Source: Candidatus Nitrospira nitrosa (GTDB lineage Bacteria; Nitrospirota; Nitrospiria; Nitrospirales; Nitrospiraceae). Taken from it: 64,000 nt of DNA. The stretch lies in contig NZ_CZQA01000014.1 in the NCBI RefSeq assembly GCF_001458735.1, forward strand, positions 1 to 64,000, read 5' to 3'. Within the stretch, counting starts at the first letter, position 1. The number at the start of each line of letters is the position of its first letter. Shown one piece after another: positions 43,344 through 53,379 of the stretch. The notes below the pieces were generated by a model. It was not told the origin of the DNA, made no database searches, and saw only the letters and a program-made list of their open reading frames with translations. Both the position numbers and the translations under genes were made by a program.

Positions 43344-45277
43344 GGATAGTTCTCATTACCGTCAGTATTAGGTGTGGAGGCTTCCACAATGAGAGTCGAG
43401 AATGTTGCTTCAACTGCTTGAGAGCCGCCAATGTGAACATAGTACCCGCCTGGCTCTGAGAGTGTTCCCTCTCCAACCATCTGGCCGGCATTGTTCTGAT
43501 CGACCTTCAGAGGCCATCGAAGACTTCTCCCTCCTCGTGTCGGGACTACTCGCAGTTCGAATACGTCCCCCATCCTGGCACGTGAGTGCGGGCCATCCTT
43601 TCGACGAACGCGCATTGTAATGGGCTGCCCCACCACGGCACGGTGCACCGGATCTCCCAGCCATTCAAATGCGACTAGTTCCGACAATTCATTTACTGGG
43701 GCACGATCGACGTGCAAGCCGATGCATTCCCTTATCTTCGGAGCATCACTCGCGATGGCCAGGACCATCCGCCCAGCCGACGGCAGTTTCACGACGGCGG
43801 AGTATTCTCCCGGACCGACCTGTCGAAGTCCTCGTTGAATCGCAAGGGCCGCCATCGGCGTATGGCCGTAGGTGCGAAGACCGGAGTCCGGTGCGTTCAT
43901 CCCTTCCATATAGTGATAGACCGTACGTTCCGTAGGAGACGCGAGAAAGGCCCCGCTTCTGTTCAGAGTAAGACCCATCGTAGAGGCAATCGGTAGGCCT
44001 TCTTTCGTCTGGGCGAGAATACCGGACCCAGCCGGGATATATTGCGGCGCAGGATGCGGCTTATCGAGGGCGGCTAGCGAAACCATGGCGACTTGTTCAC
44101 TCGCCAGACTTCGCACATACACATATTGATCGGAGAACATCACATCATACGGCTGACCTGAGACCGTGATGGCATGAACCGGTTGCCCAGTCCCTGCATT
44201 CAGGACATGCACACGATGCTGGCTCGGATTGACAATGAGCACGTAGCGCTTGTCGGGCGAGAGTTTGGCTGGCCCGATACCGGGTTGAAGGGCCACGCTA
44301 TCGATCGCCTGACCTTGTGCGGCATACCGATGCACCCGACCGTGTTTGCCATCGACTACCCAGACCGTACTGTTCGAGGGAATGCTCATGACACTCAACG
44401 GTTCACCAGGCACCGTCATCGTACGGATGATGGCGAACGTCGTGGCATCAACCACGGTAACACTTCCGGCCTGGCGGTTCGTCACATACACATACCGCCC
44501 CTCTTCACTAAACGCAAACTCATGGTGACCACCTGGCAACGGAAGACTCTTTACCAACTGGTTTGTGACAGTATCAATAATACTGACTCCCTCCTGCCGT
44601 CCGGCCTTGCCGGCCGCAATATGCCCGACCCAGAGCAACCGTTCATCAGGCGCCAGGGCAAGCCGAGTGGGAAGACCAGGAACGGGCACATGAGTAAGCA
44701 CCTGTAACGTCTGAAGATCCGCAATCGCCACGGCAGGCTCTTCGGCCAGCCCGACAAAGAGCTTGGCATCATCCGATGTTTTAATCCAATCGAACCCCCT
44801 GCCTTTTAATTTGAGTGAACTGTACAGGCTGGTTCGGCCGGCAAAGCTGACTGAAGGATCGAGCACCGACACACTTGGCTCGGCATCCAACGTCAAAACA
44901 TAGTAGCCGGTGAGGTCGAGAAGTGGACGTTGCAAGAGATCGCCACCAAGATAGCCCGCAACGCGTTGACCACAAGCCGGCATGGCACCGGATGCGGTCG
45001 ACATCGCGTGATCCAGCCAGGCCCCAACGTTCCAGTTATTCAACGGATGACCATCGGCCTGGCGCGTGACTGCCATGCGGATTCTGATCAGCTGATCAGC
45101 GTGGATTCTCGCAGGGGCGCTCTGCTCTGTGACCGGGTCAATTAAAAACTGAACCCGCAGGCCTTCTTGCTCGATGGTCTTCTTGAGATAACTGGCGTGA
45201 GAAACAGCCGGCCCTACTCCGAAGAGCAGGGCCATTAGAACAAGAAGAATCTCTCGTCTTATGGAGCAAGTCTGCAT
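43340..45277 (-). CDS. exported YVTN-type beta-propeller protein
   Basis: The 645-aa product has a signal peptide (REILLVLMALLFGVGPAVS) and a beta-propeller of the YncE/YVTN type (about 130-430), with blades such as LFVGLAEEPAVAIADLQTLQ, YVYVTNRQAGSVTVVDATT and YVLIVNPSQHRVHVLNAGTG. The N-terminal about 110 residues and the C-terminal about 200 residues are extra beta-rich domains. Propellers of this kind often bind metals or protein partners in the periplasm. It overlaps the multicopper oxidase gene by 19 bp and the SCO-b gene by 4 bp, so it is fixed in the operon. Confidence 0.88.
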   Translation of the reverse strand: MQTCSIRREILLVLMALLFGVGPAVSHASYLKKTIEQEGLRVQFLIDPVTEQSAPARIHADQLIRIRMAVTRQADGHPLNNWNVGAWLDHAMSTASGAMPACGQRVAGYLGGDLLQRPLLDLTGYYVLTLDAEPSVSVLDPSVSFAGRTSLYSSLKLKGRGFDWIKTSDDAKLFVGLAEEPAVAIADLQTLQVLTHVPVPGLPTRLALAPDERLLWVGHIAAGKAGRQEGVSIIDTVTNQLVKSLPLPGGHHEFAFSEEGRYVYVTNRQAGSVTVVDATTFAIIRTMTVPGEPLSVMSIPSNSTVWVVDGKHGRVHRYAAQGQAIDSVALQPGIGPAKLSPDKRYVLIVNPSQHRVHVLNAGTGQPVHAITVSGQPYDVMFSDQYVYVRSLASEQVAMVSLAALDKPHPAPQYIPAGSGILAQTKEGLPIASTMGLTLNRSGAFLASPTERTVYHYMEGMNAPDSGLRTYGHTPMAALAIQRGLRQVGPGEYSAVVKLPSAGRMVLAIASDAPKIRECIGLHVDRAPVNELSELVAFEWLGDPVHRAVVGQPITMRVRRKDGPHSRARMGDVFELRVVPTRGGRSLRWPLKVDQNNAGQMVGEGTLSEPGGYYVHIGGSQAVEATFSTLIVEASTPNTDGNENYP

Positions 45278-48200
45278 GAAGAACGTAGCAGTTCAGGGGT
45301 GAAGCGAATGTTTGTTGAGTTTTCACGCTGTACAACTCTAACAATACTCCAAAGTCCGCTAGTAATACCAAACCCTCCATGATCTTGCCAGAGATAGTCC
45401 CCTGGTACTGCGTTGTCGCCACCAGCGGACTTCAACACGACATCAAAATGCGCCATGGGCGTAAGACTCTCTTGACCACCCATTCCCATCTGTAACGCAC
45501 TCTCGCCAATACACTTGGCTGGGACGCCCCATGTCTCATGACGAGGCCCATTCGGATGCTTCTTGTTGACCGCTTCCGCGAGATACGGATCGCGCGCCCA
45601 ATTATGTCCATGGAGCGAAAAGGTTGTCGCTCTCCCAACTCCCGTGGGCAACAAGGCACGAACTCTTAACTCAGTGCCAGCAAAAACTGTTGCAACCGGA
45701 GTATACGGATCCCCAACATTCGGTTCAGAATGGAGAGACGTTCCTCCCGTGTCACAACATCGATTACTAAACGCTTGCCACGCATGCATGACCCCACCAA
45801 ACCCTTCCTTTCCAAATGGCGAGTCAGGAGATAACCCGAACCTAAACCACATAGGTTCGGTGCCGTAGTTAATGGCCATCTGTCCAGAGTCGTGTGCATC
45901 TTCCGGCGCCGTATTCTGAGGCGCTTCGTTTGCACCGGTTTTTTCTGCCGCCAAGCTTTGCACCGCATCTCCGTTGGCATAGCGAAGATTTAAACCTTTT
46001 TGATGGACGAGAACCGTCTCACGAAATCGCTTGATGCCATTTCTAGAAGACGCTTCCTTGAGTAAAGGATATTGCACTGTGGTCGTGGCTCGACTTTTCC
46101 GAATTTGACCAGCCTGCTGCCTATCAGCCACCAAATCATCCACAGGTTTATCCACCCACTCGGGGGTCCAGCTTGAGCGTTCTGGCTCAACCACGAGAGC
46201 TCCCACCGCACCCTTTTGTCCTTGTTTGATTCGATCAGGTGGAGTCAAATTTGTCGCACCAAATTCAACGGGGACAAATCGACACTCTTTACTGCGATCA
46301 GGAGCCTGATGAGGCTCTTTCCGCGCTACCACAAAATCGGTGTCGGTTGAATCAAAGTTAAAGAATCCTGCCTTCAGCACCATATTCTGCCAGGGAAAGA
46401 CCTCCTCAGGCCGTTGGGCAAGACCCGCATCGAGCCCTTTGGGATTGAGCTCAGTCAGAATCCTGAGCTCGGTGGCTAGTTCGCCAAACACACCAGCTTG
46501 GTCCAGTTTTTCCAACCTAGGTTTAATCGTACTAAATTGCTGCGGTTGAGCGTCCACCACTAAATTCAGATTATTCTTAAACTGGTTCTGCAGAGCCAGG
46601 TTGTCCTGAAGGACTATCTGACTAGTGGCAAGCTGAGCTGACTGAGGAATATTGACCGAGGCTTTCGGTTCTGCGCCCACTGCGCGAGCCCCAAGTCGTT
46701 TATTGGGTGCCACCGACCGTTGCCGAAGTTGTCCTCCATCCTGCTTCATGGACATGGTACTGAGTGCCAACGACATCGCCTCCTGAAGTACGGGGATTTG
46801 ACTCTGGCTCAGTCCGGTAACCTGGAGAATCCTGTCTTGATATTTCGAGACTAATACGTTTGACAGCAGCTGTGGATCTACCTCGAGGGTGCCAAACGGT
46901 GAAAACCTCAGCATGTCTATCTTCGTCAATGCATTTTTGAGATCGACAACGACCACACGCGCATTTGGGTCCGGCAAACATTCTTCATGAGCACCGACTC
47001 TCTCGACAGTACCCGCATACCATTCATAGATCTTGTGATGGCCCGGCGGCACGGTGCTTACTAGATTAATTCCGACATTATTCCCGTCATGTTTATTCGT
47101 ATCGTACAGCACCATTTGTGGATGCAATCCAATATGATTAGAGGGGCGTATGAGGTTATTATTAAACGACACCATACTGGAACCAGGGAGACCTCGGTCC
47201 CGTATCTGGATTCCTGACAACGACGTGTAGCCCTCTAAATCAGGCATCCACGAGCGAAAGAATGGAAGCCGGTTCTCTAATGTTGCTCGAATACACTCGC
47301 CTGCGGCGGCCCTTAGGACAACGGGCTCTAGAGGATGATCCGCACGTAACTTACCCGTCACTGGGTCAAGATCATCCTTGTATACAATTAAAATGGCCGT
47401 AGGGTCATGGAGCGGGCCAGCTTGACCTGCCCCCTTGTTCACCAACGTGGTTCTTGGGTTGTAGACCAATGTTCCGCCATTTTGATTGAGTCTTGCGTTT
47501 GGAGCAGCACCAGGGATGGTTATTCCAGGAACAGGATCCAAAACCTGATTGGCCAAAACCGCCACTAAATGATAGGGACGAACAGACGCTGACTTAGGAC
47601 AACTACCTTGCAGAAACGTACTGGGCACTTTGATTCCATTAACTACCTCCTGAAGGTTACTTTCTTCTAGCAGTAATTTAGGCTTAAGCCCTTCTACCTC
47701 TGAGTTGATTCGAGCGTTATTGTTGTTCGTCTTCTTTGCTACTTGAAATTTCGGCAACCCTCCCAAGTCAAATCTCGGAGGAGCAAGATCCTCTTCTCGC
47801 TCAGATATTTGAAGCAGTGACGCAATATTGAGATTGAGTGGGCTCACAGGAGCCTGATACCGCCTGATGGAACTACGGAGAATCCCCCAAACACCGCTCC
47901 ACAGTCCATCCTGGCTCGTATCCACCGTATAAAGCCGATCAACCAATCCTCCCTGGGAAAATGCCCCCTTTTCCGTTATTCGGTCGGTAAATGTGAATTG
48001 CTCAGAAAGGCCGGTATTTTGTGAATTGCGCCAGCCTGAATGGGGCGCCTGGCCGAAGCCAGACCCCGCTTGAATCCAGGTTAAGGAATTGATCGTTCCG
48101 TTGTGCTCGTGTTCATGAGCCCCCCCCTGGACCTTCACCTTTACCAAGTCTCCTGCATAGGTGCGCATGTGAGGTGTAAAGGGGTCACCAGGAAATATCC

Positions 48201-51200
48201 CATTTGTCAAAGCCGGATATGGGCGTTGTACCACCCAATTCGATCCGGTCTTCACCAGGGTCTTGCCCAACCGGGTATTCAGCTCCGGAATTTTCCGATC
48301 AGCTCTCGTTTGGAAAGCAAATGCAAGATCTCCAGGGAAACCAGTGGCTTGCACCTTTGTCCCAGGATCGTACACCCGTGATGCGATTGGCTCATTTCGG
48401 TAATTGACGACCATCATACCCACATCGTCAGCTGAAATCGATTCAGGACAAGGGCGTTTGGGAGCCAAGGGATTGCCATACACCGAACCAACAAGTTTTT
48501 CCTCATTGGGACCACCAGGGCATGTCGCAGGGTACTCAAAGATATCGACTGGCACGCCACTGCCAACATTGGTCTTGCTGGCCGGCTTTCGGTACGAAGG
48601 ATGGATGGCATAGCGAAATGATTCGGTCATAGATTGGTCATGCTTGACCATCAGATCGGCGCCAGGACCATCTACTTTTATAAATCGCAGGTCCTTTTCT
48701 AACGTGTCCGGACTATTGATGCGTTTTCCATCCTCATCCACGCCGACAAAGACGCCCTTCTCATACGCATGCTGAAAATCGCCGAATTGCAAGAAAAACT
48801 CTCGATGCGATTCATCCCGACCATCTTTATCGACATCCAATGGAAGAATTTCACCGAACTTGTTTCTTGCCTTGCTTCGGATTCTTGCTTGCCATGTTGT
48901 GGGACCACCATCCGGTCTGGTGTACAGTGCGACTCCCGTTTCATTGTGAACCCATTCAGAATTGGGCGGCTCGGTCAGCATCGTGGCATAGAGCCCCAGC
49001 TGCTGGTGAGTCGATGGCCCGAGATGGTCGTGGGTAAACGTGATTCCAAGACCACGATGCAGCAATCCTTTATTCACAATAGGGTCTGAGAACCATCTCT
49101 GAATGGTTGTGCGAGCGCCCAACCAATCGCACTTTCCAGGAATACCCCAGCCCTTTTCAAACTCTCTTAAAGTGGCTGCGCTCGCCCATGCGTTTTTACA
49201 TTCCTCGTCGGTAAGCTGCAACACAGCCGCCCCACTTTGAAAAGCTGGGTTTTTCCCGAAATACGGATGCGCTGTAGGGACAAGGGGATTAGGATTGCCA
49301 ACTGGAGGAGGAACCGGATTTGCGCTCTGTTTGTTCCATTCATTGATCGCATGAATGCGTTCGCGCACCGCTCCTGGCGAAAAGGTGCCGTCTTCATAAT
49401 TAAATCCGTTGGCACCTCCATCAGCTGATGTGAGATCCCATTTAGGCAAGTGGATGTGTTGTCCGATCACATCGGTTGGTGTCGTGATCTGATAATCATC
49501 CAAATAGAATTCCTTGGGAACAAGATTCGTGTGCTGGTACACGGCGCAATCATACGTGTTCATCCGCAAGACCAACGGCTCCGGTGGACGCTGCCTGGTC
49601 AATAACCCAGGAACGTCCTCCCAGAGAGTGAGAATGCGTTGCTGGGGATAGTGATAGCCAACCTTATTGAACACCACATCCAATTGCAGATTCGCGCCCT
49701 TGTACACACGAGGGTTATTCCCTCCAAATTCTATCCCTCCAAGGAGGTCCAATTGAGACGAAAAGTACTCCTCAGGTCCCTTATACCTTCCGCCAAAGAA
49801 TTCCCCATGCTGCCCCTTCAACAAACTCCGACCTTTATCGTCAATACAAGGATCGTTGTACGGCGCACCAGGAGTTGGAGGGGCTCCATTTGTAATAAAC
49901 TCACTACCCGACGGCACGCCACTCATGTCGATCTTACTGGTTGGATGAATACGTTGTGCATGAAACTTCATTGCCAACTGTTCAAGCGGAGTACCAGTTT
50001 CGTCGTAATACAGAGGTTTCGCTTTCTCGATATCCTTGGTAGCTGTAAACCTAGTGATCTCCGAGTGATCGTGCCCACCTGACGAATAACCCGCTAAAGC
50101 ATGTCTTGGCAGTCCTCCGTTATGTCCACCAGCCGATAGATCCATATCCAACGGTGGAGTCGTTGGGCGAGACCCCATAGAAACAGGATCTGCTTGTCCA
50201 GCACGCTGAGACACCCCTGCCACCCAAAAAGGGAACCCTGGATTGCCATGTTCACTCCCTTTCCCTGCGGGTGATACCTCTGCTACAGATCCATGTGTTT
50301 GGCTGTCATCCCCGATGCGCGGTTTGACCCTCACGGATACTGGCATCGGCGCCATGCCTTTACCAGGAAGTGGCACAATGGCAGGTATTGGAGTTCCCGC
50401 GACAATTTCCCCATCCGGTAAGGCTCGCGCCTTCTCAGATGGCCTGCCGTGCATTAACCCAAATTGCTCGGTGTGATAACCGGTCCTCGTATCGCTGACG
50501 GCCAAGTGTGTGCCGGCTTCAAAGACATCATGATTGCGCCACATGTACCACATACCCTGCGCAAAATGCGGGTAGAAGTGGCAGTGAAAAATGGCATCTC
50601 CAACGGTCTTATTGCGATTACCCGAGCCACCAAAGGCAATCTCATAGGTGTAACCAGAACCCGGCCCAAGCCCTTGCGCATCAATGTAGTTGGAATTGTC
50701 GTCGTTTGGGTTAAACAACCACTGATGGTTGTGGAGATGGAAAATATGCTGCTCTTTTCCTGAATGGATATTCCGGAATTTGACAAAATCGCCGATGTAG
50801 CTATGGTGAAGATTGGCAGGATCATGCGGATAATAGGCCTCGGTCGCCCAGTTCTTCTGTACACAGAACTTGTCAAACATGCCCTTATTCGGCCACGTGC
50901 CAGCTTCCTTTTCAGCCGGGGTAGTAGGGAGAAATTCCGGCTGACATCGATACGTCTCCATGTTGGCCGGCTGGTCCACAATCATTGCAGCATCACCCAC
51001 CGCAAATGAGCTCAAGAAGAACTCCTCATACGCACAATCCAAACAGTCGTGCATGGGACCGGAATGCAGGCGATTGGCAATGATCTCCGCTCCAATACCT
51101 CCTGATCCATAATTGATCATGAACGCATCACGCACGCCATGCAGCGTATGGCCCAATTCCGGATGGTCGAAGAAATACGGATACGATTGAGTCGCTGCAT

Positions 51201-52473
51201 TCTCATCATGAAAGACTGATACAAACTCTCGAAATGGCTCTAGCCGATTAGGCAAAGTTGGGTTGCGAGCCCACGGTGCCGCGGGATGAATATCTTGTTC
51301 GATTGGATACGTCGTGTGGGGAAATGATCCATCAGAGTTAGGCCCAACTATAATGGCATTAATATCTCCATGAATAATCCGATTGTTCTGAACCATGTTC
51401 AAAACTGGAAGACCTGACTTCCCTTCATTCGACCATGGCGAACCTGCCGGATATTGGGCTTCATAGTTGACAACCGGCTGGCCAGTAGGCGTCACACCCG
51501 TCGTTGCCAAACGCATCTCCTCTTCAGTCACTTGGGCACGATAAAACCTTGCCTGCTTCGGCTGCACTGCCACGGCACCAAATAACCCGACGCCACTATT
51601 GCCAGCCGTACCTTCCCCCCCAAACACCGCGCCACCATTACTGACAAGATACGCCCCTTCTTTAGGAGCAAAAAAGCAATACTCTTTTGTTTCTCCTGGC
51701 CTCGCAAGGCTATTGTTATTCTTCCCAACATAGGAGCTGTCGTCGTCAATGTTTCTCACTAGTTCCAACCCTTGTGGATGAAACCCAACCACTCGGCTTG
51801 CAACTTGATCGTCGATGTGATTGAGCCGCTGATCATCAGGCGTACCGATGGGATCCTTAGCTGCATGCTCCATCGGATGATCGACGTTGGGCAACGGGTC
51901 TGGAAACGAATTAAATGGATTCCCTGGTGTGTGGTGCGGTGGCACCGCCTTGTCCTCAAGCAAATTTGTAAACCGCACCTTGAGATAGCCACCCTCGGCG
52001 ACTCGCAACACCAACGGCCTTGGCCGTAGATCGGGCCGCAATGCAATGTCGCGGCTTGTGGTACGCTTCACAACTTCGCCGAATAATTCCTCCCCTTTCG
52101 TCGAATAATCGAGGGATTTATTAGTTTTTAAATCAATAAGATCATGCCTCAGCGCATACATCATCCAATTGACATTCTGCGCACCAAGACGATTGAACAC
52201 CATCGGATGGTCAATCGCCACGACATCGGCTCGAAGTACATCAGCCGGACAGGAGGCGACAGGTGGTTTGATCACAATCGGTGGCTTTATGATCCCAGGT
52301 ATTGTTACCCCTGGCTTATTAAGGCCAGCTTCGGGGTGTGCAGCTCGACCTGCGTTAATCTGTTTGCTTACTGGCGCCGTGGCTCCTGTTGGAGGCTCCG
52401 CAAAAACAATCCCCGCGAAGGTCAGTGCCATGAAGACCGCCACACCCAGATTCGGATAGGAACGCGCCGTCAT
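45259..52473 (-). CDS. giant multicopper oxidase, MnxG/MofA-type
   Basis: This 2404-aa exported protein has a signal peptide (LGVAVFMALTFAGIVFA) and many cupredoxin domains. Copper ligands are plainly visible: HIFHLHNHQW (His576, 579, 581, 583), the type 1/type 3 motif HCHFYPHFAQGM (His630, Cys631, His632, His636, Met641) and FTHDHLGPSTHQQLGLY (His1148, 1150, 1156). Further His clusters are GGAHEHEHNG and LHGHNWARDPY in the second half. DHPMVFNRLGAQNVNWM near the N-terminus and the HDHxGPSTHQ motif are typical of the very large Mn(II)-oxidase-type proteins MnxG, MofA and McoA. The second half lacks an obvious Cys-containing copper motif; its equivalent reads QDHGGFGITSGLW. Its substrate (Mn(II) or another metal) is inferred. 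GAAGGAGG precedes the ATG at 52473. Confidence 0.9.
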   Translation of the reverse strand: MTARSYPNLGVAVFMALTFAGIVFAEPPTGATAPVSKQINAGRAAHPEAGLNKPGVTIPGIIKPPIVIKPPVASCPADVLRADVVAIDHPMVFNRLGAQNVNWMMYALRHDLIDLKTNKSLDYSTKGEELFGEVVKRTTSRDIALRPDLRPRPLVLRVAEGGYLKVRFTNLLEDKAVPPHHTPGNPFNSFPDPLPNVDHPMEHAAKDPIGTPDDQRLNHIDDQVASRVVGFHPQGLELVRNIDDDSSYVGKNNNSLARPGETKEYCFFAPKEGAYLVSNGGAVFGGEGTAGNSGVGLFGAVAVQPKQARFYRAQVTEEEMRLATTGVTPTGQPVVNYEAQYPAGSPWSNEGKSGLPVLNMVQNNRIIHGDINAIIVGPNSDGSFPHTTYPIEQDIHPAAPWARNPTLPNRLEPFREFVSVFHDENAATQSYPYFFDHPELGHTLHGVRDAFMINYGSGGIGAEIIANRLHSGPMHDCLDCAYEEFFLSSFAVGDAAMIVDQPANMETYRCQPEFLPTTPAEKEAGTWPNKGMFDKFCVQKNWATEAYYPHDPANLHHSYIGDFVKFRNIHSGKEQHIFHLHNHQWLFNPNDDNSNYIDAQGLGPGSGYTYEIAFGGSGNRNKTVGDAIFHCHFYPHFAQGMWYMWRNHDVFEAGTHLAVSDTRTGYHTEQFGLMHGRPSEKARALPDGEIVAGTPIPAIVPLPGKGMAPMPVSVRVKPRIGDDSQTHGSVAEVSPAGKGSEHGNPGFPFWVAGVSQRAGQADPVSMGSRPTTPPLDMDLSAGGHNGGLPRHALAGYSSGGHDHSEITRFTATKDIEKAKPLYYDETGTPLEQLAMKFHAQRIHPTSKIDMSGVPSGSEFITNGAPPTPGAPYNDPCIDDKGRSLLKGQHGEFFGGRYKGPEEYFSSQLDLLGGIEFGGNNPRVYKGANLQLDVVFNKVGYHYPQQRILTLWEDVPGLLTRQRPPEPLVLRMNTYDCAVYQHTNLVPKEFYLDDYQITTPTDVIGQHIHLPKWDLTSADGGANGFNYEDGTFSPGAVRERIHAINEWNKQSANPVPPPVGNPNPLVPTAHPYFGKNPAFQSGAAVLQLTDEECKNAWASAATLREFEKGWGIPGKCDWLGARTTIQRWFSDPIVNKGLLHRGLGITFTHDHLGPSTHQQLGLYATMLTEPPNSEWVHNETGVALYTRPDGGPTTWQARIRSKARNKFGEILPLDVDKDGRDESHREFFLQFGDFQHAYEKGVFVGVDEDGKRINSPDTLEKDLRFIKVDGPGADLMVKHDQSMTESFRYAIHPSYRKPASKTNVGSGVPVDIFEYPATCPGGPNEEKLVGSVYGNPLAPKRPCPESISADDVGMMVVNYRNEPIASRVYDPGTKVQATGFPGDLAFAFQTRADRKIPELNTRLGKTLVKTGSNWVVQRPYPALTNGIFPGDPFTPHMRTYAGDLVKVKVQGGAHEHEHNGTINSLTWIQAGSGFGQAPHSGWRNSQNTGLSEQFTFTDRITEKGAFSQGGLVDRLYTVDTSQDGLWSGVWGILRSSIRRYQAPVSPLNLNIASLLQISEREEDLAPPRFDLGGLPKFQVAKKTNNNNARINSEVEGLKPKLLLEESNLQEVVNGIKVPSTFLQGSCPKSASVRPYHLVAVLANQVLDPVPGITIPGAAPNARLNQNGGTLVYNPRTTLVNKGAGQAGPLHDPTAILIVYKDDLDPVTGKLRADHPLEPVVLRAAAGECIRATLENRLPFFRSWMPDLEGYTSLSGIQIRDRGLPGSSMVSFNNNLIRPSNHIGLHPQMVLYDTNKHDGNNVGINLVSTVPPGHHKIYEWYAGTVERVGAHEECLPDPNARVVVVDLKNALTKIDMLRFSPFGTLEVDPQLLSNVLVSKYQDRILQVTGLSQSQIPVLQEAMSLALSTMSMKQDGGQLRQRSVAPNKRLGARAVGAEPKASVNIPQSAQLATSQIVLQDNLALQNQFKNNLNLVVDAQPQQFSTIKPRLEKLDQAGVFGELATELRILTELNPKGLDAGLAQRPEEVFPWQNMVLKAGFFNFDSTDTDFVVARKEPHQAPDRSKECRFVPVEFGATNLTPPDRIKQGQKGAVGALVVEPERSSWTPEWVDKPVDDLVADRQQAGQIRKSRATTTVQYPLLKEASSRNGIKRFRETVLVHQKGLNLRYANGDAVQSLAAEKTGANEAPQNTAPEDAHDSGQMAINYGTEPMWFRFGLSPDSPFGKEGFGGVMHAWQAFSNRCCDTGGTSLHSEPNVGDPYTPVATVFAGTELRVRALLPTGVGRATTFSLHGHNWARDPYLAEAVNKKHPNGPRHETWGVPAKCIGESALQMGMGGQESLTPMAHFDVVLKSAGGDNAVPGDYLWQDHGGFGITSGLWSIVRVVQRENSTNIRFTPELLRSSCRLAP

Positions 52474-52513
52474 AAAATCCTCCTTCACCAAACCAACTAA
52501 CCCATCCTGCATG

Positions 52514-52542
52514 ATTATTTATAGAACCGGCTAATGAGGCAA
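52514..52542 (-). promoter_or_regulatory. candidate promoter of the copper-oxidase operon
   Basis: On the minus strand TTGCCT (52537-52542) and AATAAT (52514-52519) are 17 bp apart, about 40 bp before the multicopper oxidase ATG. This is the best sigma-70-like pair in the region, but both boxes are imperfect. Confidence 0.35.
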
Positions 52543-52940
52543 TCTTCGTAATCAATACGCATTCATTACAATCCGCGTGCTACTTACGCACTTTCGCGTG
52601 ATGAGTCAAGTTCATTTTTTCACTCGTATTCTTAGAGAGAACGTTGCTATCGTGTGCCCAAAGCAAGGACCGGACCTGAAGGAGATTTTACACACTCACC
52701 TACAATCCTGCGGATATCTAATGATGAGAATAAGTTGAGGTGAATCTTTTTTGATCCACCCCGTATCTAAACAGATTCAGTGCAATCGCATCAGAGGGGT
52801 CCTCTGACATGTCAAGGTATGAACGCCAGTACGTGTCGTTTTGTTAGGAGTGGTCTAATAAGTCAATCGCGCATAAGGAAAACTGCGAGGCAGCTTTTAG
52901 ATCTGGCAGAGCAGGAGAAAAACTCCACGGTTTGATCTCT
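52543..52940. other. intergenic region between the divergent oxidase operon and DUF3703 gene
   Basis: No gene is supported. The stretch contains TGAATC at 52741 and GTATCTAAACAGATTCA at 52763-52779, which matches the paired motifs at 34821-34858 and may be an IS-end relic. Regulatory sites for both flanking genes are expected here, but no metal-responsive operator was recognised. Confidence 0.45.
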
Positions 52941-53324
52941 ATGACATACAAGATGCATCCTTTCTTAAAAGAAGCCTATGACAAAGAATTGGTAGCCGCT
53001 ATAGAGCAGTACCATAGCGGCTACCTGAAACTTGCATTCACTAATCTCGAACGTGCGCATATCCTCGGCCAGTCCTACAATATTGCTCATGCACGAACGC
53101 ACTGGTGGATGTTGAGGGTTGGTTTGCGAAATCGAGATATCGTAGAGATTCTGGGCCAGATTCCAAGGATTCTGGGGGCGTTACTTTTCTCGAGAATCTG
53201 GGCTCCAATCGGCAATACCGGAGGCGCTCGAGTGCCTCTGTTTAAGACGATGCCTATCCCACATGAACTTCAAGTACTACTTGATAGGTATGGGCATAAG
53301 CCAAATAAATGGCTGACTTTATGA
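52941..53324 (+). CDS. DUF3703 family protein
   Basis: This 127-aa protein shows the DUF3703 pattern: LAFTNLERAHILGQSYNIAH, ARTHWWMLRVGLRNRDIVEI and SRIWAPIGNTGGARVPLF followed by KTMPIPHEL. The family has no proven function and is often seen near metal-resistance or transport genes. The conserved His residues (RAHILGQ, HARTHW) could bind a metal. The ATG at 52941 is used because the upstream TTG lacks support. It is divergent from the copper-oxidase operon. Confidence 0.85.
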   Translation: MTYKMHPFLKEAYDKELVAAIEQYHSGYLKLAFTNLERAHILGQSYNIAHARTHWWMLRVGLRNRDIVEILGQIPRILGALLFSRIWAPIGNTGGARVPLFKTMPIPHELQVLLDRYGHKPNKWLTL

Positions 53325-53379
53325 ACATCATGTGAATATTTCACTTCTTCGACTATCGCGGGCAAATCCAGCCCGAAAT

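Noticed and set aside
45563-50763. Plus-strand frames inside the giant oxidase gene
   Set aside because: They are shadows of a 2404-codon gene with copper motifs throughout; none has independent support.
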